The notes under the pieces are model-generated. The model did no database searches and had not been told where the DNA came from. It was given only the letters and a program-made list of their open reading frames with translations. Both the position numbers and the translations under genes were made by a program. Positions 1 to 6,233 of a stretch of DNA of 7,435 bases are shown in pieces; position 1 is the first letter of the stretch, and every line of letters starts with the position of its first letter. Origin of the DNA: Pseudomonadota bacterium (GTDB lineage: Bacteria; Pseudomonadota; Alphaproteobacteria; Rhizobiales; Beijerinckiaceae); the NCBI GenBank assembly GCA_023386155.1, contig JAEWKH010000042.1, positions 1-7,435 on the forward strand, written 5' to 3'.

Positions 1-675
1 GGGTAAAACAATCGCCATCGCCGCCGCCAGCACCGCCAGTTTCTCCCATGATGCGCGAGCCAGGCTGCCCATCGTCCAGAACACCAGGCCCTGCAAAGTA
101 TCTTCATCGGCGACAAACTGCATAATGGACACCAGCGCATTGAAGGTAAACACCAGCGCAATCCCAAACAGCACAACGCCCGACGTCGGCACGCGCGTCC
201 AGCGGGTCAGACTATCGAGCAGCAGGGCGGACAGGAGCGCAAAAAGAAAAGCGTTTGCCGGTATAAACCCGCTTTCGGGAACGCCGGGAATACCGATGCC
301 CAGAACAATCGCCAGCGCTGCGCCAAAGGCCGCCGCCGACGAAACGCCAAGCGTAAACGGGCTGGCGAGGGAGTTATTCAGAATAGTTTGCATCTCTGCC
401 CCGGCCAAACCCAGCGCCATTCCTACCAGGAGCGCCATCAGCGCATAGGGCAAACGGATGTCCCAAACGATAACCCGCATGCCGTTAGTCGCCCCGGACG
501 GATGCATCAAAGTCTTTATCAGCGAATGTAAAGGGAGCCCTGAGGGGCCGAGGGTGAAATCGAGCAGCAGCGAAGCAATGATAGCGATAAAAATAACCGC
601 CAGTATTACCAGACGCTGGCGAAAAAGCTGGCGATAGCGGTTCTCGACCGACAGCGTACTTTCCAATACAGTCAT
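1..675 (-). CDS. FecCD-family iron/siderophore ABC transporter permease (3' end beyond window)
   Basis: This is an inner-membrane permease subunit that would move a ferric-siderophore or related metal chelate from the periplasm to the cytoplasm, powered by an ATPase not in the window. The frame is open from the ATG at 673-675 to the left edge, giving 225 residues without a stop; the family is usually about 330-350 residues, so roughly the last third is missing. Hydrophobic segments are visible near residues 21-41, 75-95, 108-130, 138-155 and 166-186. The stretch DIRLPYALMALLVGMALGLA followed by GAEMQTILNNSLASPFTLGV is a close match to the conserved FecCD core, and the later ADEDTLQGLVFWTMGSL segment is also typical. 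A GGAGG ribosome-binding site lies at 687-691. The gene starts 18 bases after the binding-protein stop, so it is almost certainly in the same operon. The substrate cannot be read from the permease. Confidence 0.9.
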   Translation of the reverse strand, partial: MTVLESTLSVENRYRQLFRQRLVILAVIFIAIIASLLLDFTLGPSGLPLHSLIKTLMHPSGATNGMRVIVWDIRLPYALMALLVGMALGLAGAEMQTILNNSLASPFTLGVSSAAAFGAALAIVLGIGIPGVPESGFIPANAFLFALLSALLLDSLTRWTRVPTSGVVLFGIALVFTFNALVSIMQFVADEDTLQGLVFWTMGSLARASWEKLAVLAAAMAIVLP

Positions 676-693
676 GGTTTTTCACAGCCTCCG

Positions 694-1686
694 TTAGCGC
701 GGCGGATTGAGCACATCGCTCATCTGCGCATCGCTTAACGTCAGGCCAAAGAACTGCCGATAAAACTCACGCGTCTCTTTGCGTATATCCACATCAGCAA
801 ATCGCGCAGGATAAAGCGTTTTCGCCAGCCACAAAAATTGCAGCGCCTCTTCGCTGGTTTCACGGCACCACCAGAACATTCCTTTCGGATTAACGTAAAC
901 GCGATGATGAATGACCGCGTCCACGCTTGCCCACTGCGGAGAACTCAGAATGGCATCCGCGTCGCGCTTGTTCATCGCGATGATAACCGCCGGATTGGCA
1001 GTGACAATTTTCTCCAGCGCGACTTCACCCGAACGATTTTGTTGATGCTCGCCAAACCAATTTTCAGCGATATTTTTGCCGCCGGCCAGGTCAATCCAGT
1101 CCTGGTTTAGCGAGGGTCTACCGGTGGTGGTCAGCGGATTGCCCATACTGTGATAGAGCGACACGCGCTGTGACGCAGGAAGATCTTTCAGGCGCCCGGT
1201 GACCAGGGCCACGTTGCGATCGAAGTAGCGTTGATAGGCGAGCGCTTTTTGCTGCGCATCGGGCCCCAGCACCGCTGCCGTTTGCTGTACGCGCTGCGTT
1301 AACGCCCGCAGTGAATTCGCCTCAAACGCCAGCACCTGCACCCCAGCCTGTTTCAGCAACGCCTGTTGAGGCACTACCATATTCTGCGGTACAAAAAGCA
1401 TATCGACCCCCAGCGCGATAATCTGTTCGGGATTGATTTCATGCCCGCTGTTTACGCTAACTGCTGCGACTTTCTCTATGCGCGGCAGGCTCTGGCGAAA
1501 CAGGGGGATCCTTTTTGCAATCATCGAGGTTCCGACAATGTTATCGCCGTACCCCAGCATGGCAATAATGGTATTTTGCGCCGGCCACGGTGACGCGATA
1601 CGCACCTCCTTGTGCGTATTTTCTGCGTGCAGGCTGGCCGCCAGCAGCAGCGCCAGCAGCGGAAATAAACGGGAGAGTTTCATCAT
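694..1686 (-). CDS. Periplasmic substrate-binding protein of an iron-siderophore ABC transporter
   Basis: This is a 330-residue secreted binding protein of the iron/cobalamin (BtuF/FepB-like, COG0614) type. It would take the substrate from the outer-membrane receptor and deliver it to the FecCD permease. A Sec signal peptide is clear: MMK, a hydrophobic run LFPLLALLLAASLHA, and likely cleavage after Ala21. There is no lipobox cysteine, so it should be soluble. The N-lobe opens with RIASPWPAQNTIIAMLGYG; INPEQIIALGVDMLFVP and LLKQAGVQVLAFE are standard N-lobe elements. YHSMGNPLTTTGRPSLNQ and LAGGKNIAENW mark the C-lobe, and the tail EFYRQFFGLTLSDAQM is common in this family. The first ATG is only 7 bases from the receptor stop. 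A second ATG at 1681-1683 is better spaced from the weak GGAT upstream, so the true start may be one codon later. The ligand (ferric hydroxamate, other siderophore, or another metal complex) is undetermined. Confidence 0.88.
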   Translation of the reverse strand: MMKLSRLFPLLALLLAASLHAENTHKEVRIASPWPAQNTIIAMLGYGDNIVGTSMIAKRIPLFRQSLPRIEKVAAVSVNSGHEINPEQIIALGVDMLFVPQNMVVPQQALLKQAGVQVLAFEANSLRALTQRVQQTAAVLGPDAQQKALAYQRYFDRNVALVTGRLKDLPASQRVSLYHSMGNPLTTTGRPSLNQDWIDLAGGKNIAENWFGEHQQNRSGEVALEKIVTANPAVIIAMNKRDADAILSSPQWASVDAVIHHRVYVNPKGMFWWCRETSEEALQFLWLAKTLYPARFADVDIRKETREFYRQFFGLTLSDAQMSDVLNPPR

Positions 1687-1693
1687 TTATCCA

Positions 1694-3859
1694 TCAGAAA
1701 TCGAAGGTGACGGATGCACGCACTTCGCGGCCGCCGCCGATAAACGCACTTGGGGAACCGTTATCGCCATCGGTACCCGATGGGAAGATAGAAGCCCAGT
1801 AATGTTTATCAAACACGTTGTTTACCACCACGCGGAAAGTGGTTGGGACGTTGCTCACTTTCGTGGTGTAACGCGTTCCCAAATCCCATGTGGTATAGCT
1901 GCTGGCGTAAGAGGTGTTGGTATCGTTCGCCGCGCGTTTGCCCGTATAATGGACGTTAGCGCTGTAAACCCATTCCGGTATGGACGGCAAACTGTATTCC
2001 GCCAACAGATTGGCCTGCACTTTCGGCACGCCGACAACCTGTTTATTGCTGGTTGAGGCATTCGCCGTATCTTTCAGTTTCGGGTCGAGGAAGGTCACGC
2101 CGCTGTAAATATTCAGCCCCTGCCACACATTCCCGGCAGCGGTTAACTCAAGGCCGTTGTTAACCTGGTTACCCTGCTCTTTATACACGTTATCCGTATC
2201 AAGATAGGCAAACGGACGTTCCAGTCGGAACAGCGCGGCGCCTAGATTCATCTCGCCGATGTCCGATTTTAGCCCCACTTCATACTGCTTGCTGCGATAC
2301 GGGTTTAGCGTTTGACCGGCATTTTTTACGCTCTCATCCGTCGGTGCGGTACCGCCCTGCTCCAGCGAATCGGCATAGCTAACGTAGGCCATTGTGTTAG
2401 GGGTAATTTTATACATCAGCGCGGCGTTCGGACTTAAACCATTTTCATCAACCTGGTTCGTTTGATTACCGTGCTTATCGTAGTTTTTAGTCTGCAGCCA
2501 GCTCTGGCTGAGATAGAACATTGCCGACCACTGCGGCGTAAATGTCACCGTATCGCCGAGCGTAACGCTCTGCTGAGTATTTACGCTGGAGCGGTATCGC
2601 GGCCCGCCGGTGCGGATTTTGCCATCGCCCTGCTCATCTATCGCATCCGGGTGATACATATTTGTTGTACCCCAGCTATAGCTGGAACCTGTTCCTTTGG
2701 CACTATAAAGCGACCAGACATATCCCGTGGTAGAAAGTGACAGATCGTGGCCGATAGAGCCGGTATCAATATGACCATTCAGCCCGGCGGTGTTGCTCAG
2801 GACGCGAAAACGTCCGGCAGCGGTGGAATCCTTCATCGAACGAGAGATATCGCCCTGATTGTTGAGTATTTTACTGGAAACACTACGCATCGCGCGGTCA
2901 GCCTGCTGCCAGCCCACGCCAGCGTTCATGGACCAGTCGTCGTTAAAGTAGTGGATCAGGCGAGTGCTGATGGTATCGGTAGTGAGGTCGTTGCCCGCAG
3001 TGCTGAGCGCCAGATTTTTGTCCTTCGGATTCGGCGCAGACGGCAGTTTGACGTTCGGCCCATAGTTAAAGCTACCGACATAGCCTTTCTGGATAAATTC
3101 GTAATGGCTGGCGTCGAGCTGTAGCTGAGTGCCCGGCTGAATATTCCAGTCGAGCGCAACGGAAACGAGTTTGCGACGCAGCGTGCTGTCATCCACATTG
3201 CCTTCCCCTTCCTGATCAAGCAGGTTCACGCGATAGCCAAACCGTTTGTTTTCATCAAAATGGCCACCCAGATCGGCATGGCCGGTAAACGCACTGCGGC
3301 TTTGATAGCCCAGCGTCACTTTACGCAGCGTCTCTTCGGTTGGGCGCTTCGCCACGAAATTAAACTGCCCTGCTGGGCTCGCCGGGCCGTACAGCGCGCC
3401 GGTCAAACTGTTAAGCACATCCATGCGCTCAAGCATTTCCACCGGAAACGCGGTTGTTGAAACGATATTCAGCCCGTCCAGACGGCTGTTGGCCACCACG
3501 CTGCCCTGCATCCCCCGACTTTGCGGACGCCCGACATCCATTCCACCGCGCGCCTGCATTTGCGTACTGGGAGAGTATTTCAGCATCTCGCTGACGCTTT
3601 GCGCCTGCTGATTTTCAATCATCTCTTTAGTTACAGTGGTGCTGGAATATGGTGTTTCGATCCAGGATTTCGTTCCCAGCGGGCCGACATCTATATCGTT
3701 CGTTTTGAAACCGGCACCGGCGGCAGAATCGGTGGTGTCGGCGGCGGTGTTGCCCGTGACAATCATTTCATCTTCAGAAGTAGACGAGGCATGAGCATGA
3801 AGCGGTATGAAAGACGCTAATGCTGGCAAAAGCGCAGCGAAAGTTATTTGAGTTTTCAT
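1694..3859 (-). CDS. TonB-dependent siderophore receptor (outer membrane)
   Basis: This 721-residue outer-membrane ligand-gated channel imports a ferric siderophore using TonB-ExbBD energy. A signal peptide ends near HAHA (about residue 24), followed by a TonB-box-like DEMIVTG at about residues 30-36. The plug domain (about 60-175) contains PYSSTTVTKEMIENQQAQSV, then EMLKYSPST, RGGMDVGRPQSRGMQG, and the conserved MDVLNSLTGALYGPASPAG followed by NFVAKRP. The rest is a 22-strand-type beta barrel, with the late NPYRSKQYEVGLKSD and LGTRYTTKV/VVNNVFDKHYW signatures and a terminal phenylalanine (SVTFDF) that fits outer-membrane assembly. Length and layout match ferrichrome/hydroxamate-type receptors (TIGR01783-like). 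From memory it is also reminiscent of the E. coli Fit system receptor, but I cannot confirm the ligand or assign a symbol. It is first in the operon with the binding protein and permease. No strong Shine-Dalgarno is visible before the ATG, and a near-perfect palindrome ends 8 bases upstream. Confidence 0.93.
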   Translation of the reverse strand: MKTQITFAALLPALASFIPLHAHASSTSEDEMIVTGNTAADTTDSAAGAGFKTNDIDVGPLGTKSWIETPYSSTTVTKEMIENQQAQSVSEMLKYSPSTQMQARGGMDVGRPQSRGMQGSVVANSRLDGLNIVSTTAFPVEMLERMDVLNSLTGALYGPASPAGQFNFVAKRPTEETLRKVTLGYQSRSAFTGHADLGGHFDENKRFGYRVNLLDQEGEGNVDDSTLRRKLVSVALDWNIQPGTQLQLDASHYEFIQKGYVGSFNYGPNVKLPSAPNPKDKNLALSTAGNDLTTDTISTRLIHYFNDDWSMNAGVGWQQADRAMRSVSSKILNNQGDISRSMKDSTAAGRFRVLSNTAGLNGHIDTGSIGHDLSLSTTGYVWSLYSAKGTGSSYSWGTTNMYHPDAIDEQGDGKIRTGGPRYRSSVNTQQSVTLGDTVTFTPQWSAMFYLSQSWLQTKNYDKHGNQTNQVDENGLSPNAALMYKITPNTMAYVSYADSLEQGGTAPTDESVKNAGQTLNPYRSKQYEVGLKSDIGEMNLGAALFRLERPFAYLDTDNVYKEQGNQVNNGLELTAAGNVWQGLNIYSGVTFLDPKLKDTANASTSNKQVVGVPKVQANLLAEYSLPSIPEWVYSANVHYTGKRAANDTNTSYASSYTTWDLGTRYTTKVSNVPTTFRVVVNNVFDKHYWASIFPSGTDGDNGSPSAFIGGGREVRASVTFDF

Positions 3860-3867
3860 GAATCACT

Positions 3868-3897
3868 GATCGTTATGTAAATATTTATATTACGATC
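3868..3897. promoter_or_regulatory. Near-perfect 30-bp palindrome just upstream of the receptor start
   Basis: The 30 bases read GATCGT...ACGATC with an AT-rich centre (TAAATATTTA). Thirteen of the 15 base pairs are complementary; only the pairs 3874/3891 and 3877/3888 mismatch. It lies 8-37 bases before the receptor ATG, in the leader or close to the transcription start, so it could be a repressor operator or an mRNA hairpin limiting ribosome access. It is not a good Fur consensus. The regulator is unknown. Confidence 0.5.
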
Positions 3898-3907
3898 GGT
3901 GCATAGG

Positions 3908-3926
3908 CAAAATTATGATCCATATC
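3908..3926 (-). promoter_or_regulatory. Candidate Fur box of the iron-uptake operon
   Basis: Read on the minus strand the 19 bases GATATGGATCATAATTTTG agree with the Fur consensus GATAATGATAATCATTATC at about 13 of 19 positions. The site overlaps the proposed -10 element, where iron-loaded Fur would block transcription. This is a moderate match and was chosen partly because an iron-uptake operon is expected to carry such a site. Confidence 0.4.
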
Positions 3927-3941
3927 ACACGTGAATGTAAG
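3912..3941 (-). promoter_or_regulatory. Candidate sigma-70 promoter for the receptor operon
   Basis: On the minus strand, CTTACA (3936-3941, 4 of 6 against TTGACA) is separated by 18 bases from CATAAT (3912-3917, 5 of 6 against TATAAT). It lies about 53 bases upstream of the receptor ATG and is the best-placed -35/-10 pair I see in the upstream region. Confidence 0.35.
3914..3929 (-). promoter_or_regulatory. CRP-like site
   Basis: The minus strand reads TGTGA-TATGGA-TCATA, a perfect left half and four of five bases of the right half of the CRP consensus TGTGA-N6-TCACA. It sits between the proposed -35 and -10 and overlaps the Fur-like site. CRP there would more likely hinder than activate this particular promoter, so either the site or the promoter assignment may be wrong. 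Confidence 0.3.
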
Positions 3942-3950
3942 TTATTTACA
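3936..3950. promoter_or_regulatory. Small inverted repeat TGTAA-N5-TTACA
   Basis: This is a perfect 5-bp dyad with a 5-base spacer, overlapping the proposed -35 of the receptor operon. On the minus strand it reads TGTAAATAACTTACA, close to the ATAAATATTTACAT core of the 3868-3897 palindrome. One DNA-binding protein could therefore recognise both, but this is inference from similarity. Confidence 0.3.
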
Positions 3951-4081
3951 AATTACGCTAACCTTCTGTCTCCGCTCTTTGCAGCATAAAAGTATGGCGG
4001 CGCGTTGTTGAAAGCAGGAGCGGCCGGGTTGTCAGAAAGCTGGTTTGGACGCAAGTAATATATAACAACTCTGATTACCGC

Positions 4082-4099
4082 ATACTGTCAGGACAGTAT
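4082..4099. repeat. Perfect 18-bp palindrome ATACTGTC-AG-GACAGTAT
   Basis: Two 8-base arms are exactly complementary around a 2-base centre. The CTGT...ACAG halves recall a LexA box, but they are 4 bases apart rather than the 8 required, so it is not an SOS box. It could be an operator or a recombinase-binding site. No other copy was seen in the window. Confidence 0.6.
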
Positions 4100-4108
4100 C
4101 TACTTGAG

Positions 4109-4134
4109 CGTCCGCCTTTGGCACAGAGCGGACG
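4109..4134. repeat. GTCCGC inverted repeat, copy 1
   Basis: A 7-bp perfect stem, CGTCCGC / GCGGACG, encloses a 12-base loop containing TGGCACAG. The same CGTCCGC...TGGCACAG arrangement occurs at 6191-6208. Confidence 0.6.
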
Positions 4135-4151
4135 ATATCACTGAGCTGAAG

Positions 4152-4174
4152 GTCCGCTGAGAGCGAGGAGCGGA
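4152..4174. repeat. GTCCGC inverted repeat, copy 2
   Basis: TCCGCT (4153-4158) pairs with AGCGGA (4169-4174). The segment GAGCGAGGAGCGGA (4161-4174) recurs as GAGCGAGGAGCGGAC at 5175-5189 and, degenerate, at 6884-6897. Confidence 0.55.
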
Positions 4175-4280
4175 AGTAAGCATGTATCTGCTAATGCGAA
4201 AAATCACTAACGAAACATTGGATCCCCATTGTTGCCGATCTTTAGTGGCGTTCAAGATTAGCCCCAATCCTGATTATCAT

Positions 4281-4308
4281 TTGATTACACTGACTGAAAT
4301 GATATAAA
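4281..4308 (+). promoter_or_regulatory. Candidate promoter of the 4342-5151 gene
   Basis: TTGATT (4281-4286, 4 of 6) and TATAAA (4303-4308, 5 of 6) are separated by 16 bases, 34 bases before the start codon. The surroundings are AT-rich. A similar GAAAYGATATAAAA string occurs at 5235-5248, downstream of the gene. Confidence 0.4.
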
Positions 4309-4341
4309 ACCTAATTATCTGATATTTGTAGGGGTTTAGTA

Positions 4342-5151
4342 ATGTCACTTCCTGTTCCTTTTGGTGCAATTGTTACAGTAGTGAAGAAATGCTGGTCTAC
4401 TCTTACCCAGATAATGCTGATAAAAACTTATCAACTCTCACATGAGCGCTGGGCAGTGAGACACAGGCTAGGGGCGAGCTGGCATTCCTTAGGGAATTAT
4501 TTGGAGTACAGTCTACGATTTGCTCAGTTGACAGATAAAGAACCTCGTTGTTCACGTATTGCTTTCAGAAGCAAAGAGGAACGACTGCAACAAGTTGAAC
4601 TTGTTTTTGAAGCCATTGGCAGTGGCTTACGCTACCAAGAAACACTATGCATTCATGATGTAAATAACTCACCGATAATATTAACGCTTTCAAATATTCC
4701 TACACTTGATGTACTTATTCTAGATGATGGATTCGCATTTACGGTTGAACAGTACCAGTTAAAATATTGCACGATAAAATTAATGACTGGTGAAAGTATA
4801 TCTATTGACAATTCGCCCAAATATTCGCTAATGCAAAACTGGTGTCTCAATGATACATGGAAACGGCGTTGGGGTATCATCTGGAACTGTAATGCAATTG
4901 AATGTGCCCGAAGGCGTATTGCTGAATATTGGAAATGGGGCTTTTGTCTGCCGTTAGTGGGACGCCCCCCGTTATATTCACCATCGCGAAAAGGTATTCA
5001 TCTGTTTGAAGCAAAACCGTTACGCTGGTTTATGACACGCCCATGGTGTCTGAATATCCAGTTTTGGACGGCAATTTGGTCAGGACTGTTTATTCTCAGC
5101 GATGAGAATGTCTTGCAATGGCGCTGGAAAGAGCCACCACAACAAGACTAA
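4342..5151 (+). CDS. Hypothetical protein, 269 residues, unrecognised family
   Basis: I do not recognise this protein. The ATG is preceded by AGGGG at 4330-4334 with 7-base spacing and by a plausible promoter, so translation from here is well supported. There is no clear signal peptide. The N-terminal third is basic and helical (KTYQLSHERWAVRHRLGASW; later FRSKEERLQQVELVFEAIGSG). The middle alternates short hydrophobic strands (PIILTLSNIPTLDVLILDDG). The C-terminal third is very rich in tryptophan (WNCNAIECARRRIAEYWKWG; WFMTRPWCLNIQFWTAIWSG; ending LQWRWKEPPQQD) and has a proline-rich RPPLYSPSRKG turn. Cysteines are scattered, with no CxxC zinc pair. Base composition is more AT-rich than the iron operon, consistent with separate acquisition. 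It converges on the 5269-6006 gene with GTCCGC repeats on both sides. It could be a phage- or island-borne accessory protein; no function is assigned. Confidence 0.7.
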   Translation: MSLPVPFGAIVTVVKKCWSTLTQIMLIKTYQLSHERWAVRHRLGASWHSLGNYLEYSLRFAQLTDKEPRCSRIAFRSKEERLQQVELVFEAIGSGLRYQETLCIHDVNNSPIILTLSNIPTLDVLILDDGFAFTVEQYQLKYCTIKLMTGESISIDNSPKYSLMQNWCLNDTWKRRWGIIWNCNAIECARRRIAEYWKWGFCLPLVGRPPLYSPSRKGIHLFEAKPLRWFMTRPWCLNIQFWTAIWSGLFILSDENVLQWRWKEPPQQD

Positions 5152-5165
5152 CTTTCACGAAGGCC

Positions 5166-5189
5166 GTCCGCTCTGAGCGAGGAGCGGAC
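5166..5189. repeat. GTCCGC inverted repeat, copy 3, between convergent genes
   Basis: A perfect 8-bp stem, GTCCGCTC (5166-5173) / GAGCGGAC (5182-5189), has an 8-base loop TGAGCGAG. It begins 15 bases after the stop of the 4342-5151 gene and lies in the gap between two convergent genes, so it may act as a bidirectional transcript end. There is no T-run after the stem, so it is not a standard intrinsic terminator. Confidence 0.55.
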
Positions 5190-5268
5190 CTCAGTGCTGG
5201 TTAGATTAACTAGTCTAATTGTGACTACCTAATTTGAAACGATATAAAAATGGTATGATACATGATCA

Positions 5269-6006
5269 CTAATCTTTATCTGGAATATCTCTCGCATCGT
5301 AATAATCAATCCCAAGTCCAAAGCTTAACTCAAGCCCCTCAGGACCTCCGTGGATATCGCCAACCCCAAATGTATTTGGAGCATTATTATTTCTGAATTT
5401 TTCAAGATCATTTTTATTTGGAGGCGATTTGTCGTCATTAGAGAGATCTGGAAGTGGATCTAACTCAAAATAATCAACTCCAGCAGGGTTATAGGCAAGG
5501 TAAAAATTTCTATAGTTGCCAGGATTTCCTAAATAATGCCCTTCTTCATATTGATAGAACTTCGAAGAATAGCTCGACTGTAAATAATCAATATCACTTC
5601 CAAAATCTTTGAACTTATGTCCAAGGGTTTTTCTCAGATATGGTACTTCAGGATGAAAATTCTCATCCTTGCTGGTTACGGAATAGAGTATCACTGTGTT
5701 ATTATTATCATAAACCACTTGCAGATAGAACTTTTTGAAAGAGTAAATATACTCATGAACCCTCCCATCCTCAGAATGTTCTTCCTTCACGGGAGGGCCA
5801 AAAATTGACTCGATGTACTTTATTGACGCTCCGGTGTAAATCACATGAAGATTATCCTCTGCTTTTTTTTGCAAAAAATTATCTGCGATATGTTGATATA
5901 AATCAAACACTCCGTTCAATGCAACAAAATATCCAAGAACAGCAAGAATACCACTCAAAAAAACAGTAATTAATGATTTTTTAAGTTTTTTAGGGGGATG
6001 TGACAT
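5269..6006 (-). CDS. Membrane-anchored ETEC_3214-like protein
   Basis: This 245-residue protein of unknown function has a short basic N-terminus (MSHPPKKLKK), one hydrophobic segment at about residues 11-34 (SLITVFLSGILAVLGYFVAL), and a long polar, acidic, tyrosine-rich remainder. Positive-inside charge predicts that the C-terminal domain faces the periplasm. GASIKYIESIFGPPVKEE and LQVVYDNNNTVILYSVTS followed by FHPEVPYL look like a folded alpha/beta sensor or scaffold. From memory this layout resembles proteins labelled ETEC_3214 domain-containing, whose role is unknown; I could not check this. The C-terminal third is low-complexity (PLPDLSNDDKSPPNKNDLEK). The start is supported by an AGAGGA ribosome-binding site a few bases upstream. 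The gene is strikingly AT-rich compared with the iron operon, suggesting foreign origin. It stands alone on its strand, convergent with the upstream orphan gene. Confidence 0.8.
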   Translation of the reverse strand: MSHPPKKLKKSLITVFLSGILAVLGYFVALNGVFDLYQHIADNFLQKKAEDNLHVIYTGASIKYIESIFGPPVKEEHSEDGRVHEYIYSFKKFYLQVVYDNNNTVILYSVTSKDENFHPEVPYLRKTLGHKFKDFGSDIDYLQSSYSSKFYQYEEGHYLGNPGNYRNFYLAYNPAGVDYFELDPLPDLSNDDKSPPNKNDLEKFRNNNAPNTFGVGDIHGGPEGLELSFGLGIDYYDARDIPDKD

Positions 6007-6186
6007 AGTTCCTCTCTTTTTGTTTTTTAATTTTTTTGGAGTGTATCATGATTTCTCTCTTATTTTTTCAAAATTCTATTTATTTCTGAATGCAAAGTAA
6101 AACGCTGACATGCAAAAAAGTCATTCTTATTTAAGATTAAGTCAAAAATTTATCGAAAGACATTCTATTAATCTTACATGAATAGA

Positions 6187-6232
6187 GCAACGTCCGCATC
6201 TGGCACAGGACTGCTGTTGCAGCCCTGGCAAC
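6187..6232. repeat. GTCCGC-type repeat, copy 4, with competing hairpins after the recombinase
   Basis: CGTCCGC...TGGCACAG (6191-6208) matches copy 1 at 4109-4126. GCAAC-GTCC (6187-6195) can pair with GGAC...GTTGC (6208-6220). That same GTTGC can instead pair with GCAAC at 6228-6232 across a 7-base loop. The second hairpin begins 2 bases after the recombinase stop (minus strand) and could help end or stabilise its transcript. No T-run follows. Confidence 0.45.
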
Positions 6233-6233
6233 C

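Larger units (their letters stand above)
3951..4341. other. Non-coding stretch with palindromes and repeats, no gene seen
   Basis: No convincing coding frame is visible between the receptor promoter and the next gene. The stretch holds a perfect 18-bp palindrome (4082-4099), two GTCCGC-type inverted repeats (4109-4134 and 4152-4174), a weaker CCGCTC...GAGCGG pair around 3972-4022, and a candidate promoter for the downstream gene (4281-4308). It marks the change from the iron operon to more AT-rich accessory DNA. Confidence 0.6.

Noticed and set aside
125..448. Plus-strand 107-codon frame
   Set aside because: It lies antisense to the permease, is low-complexity, and has no ribosome-binding site or recognisable domain.
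485..685. Minus-strand 66-codon frame beginning with GTG
   Set aside because: It overlaps the permease start in another frame; the permease frame has a clear FecCD match and is open to the window edge, so this is a shadow.
1433..2056. Plus-strand 207-codon frame antisense to the receptor and binding protein
   Set aside because: Both overlapped genes are clearly real, and the translated product has no protein-like pattern or start signal.
2462..3820. Several plus-strand frames of 60-125 codons antisense to the receptor
   Set aside because: They are by-products of the long receptor frame and have no supporting start sites.
4082..4099. LexA (SOS) box
   Set aside because: The CTGT and ACAG halves are separated by 4 bases; LexA needs 8.
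5166..5189. Standard intrinsic terminator
   Set aside because: The stem is good but no T-run follows on either strand, so I list it as a repeat that may act at transcript ends.
5166..5218. Integron attC site
   Set aside because: A GTTAGAT string is present at 5200-5206, but no matching RYYYAAC partner or attC secondary structure was found, and the recombinase lacks the integron-integrase insert.
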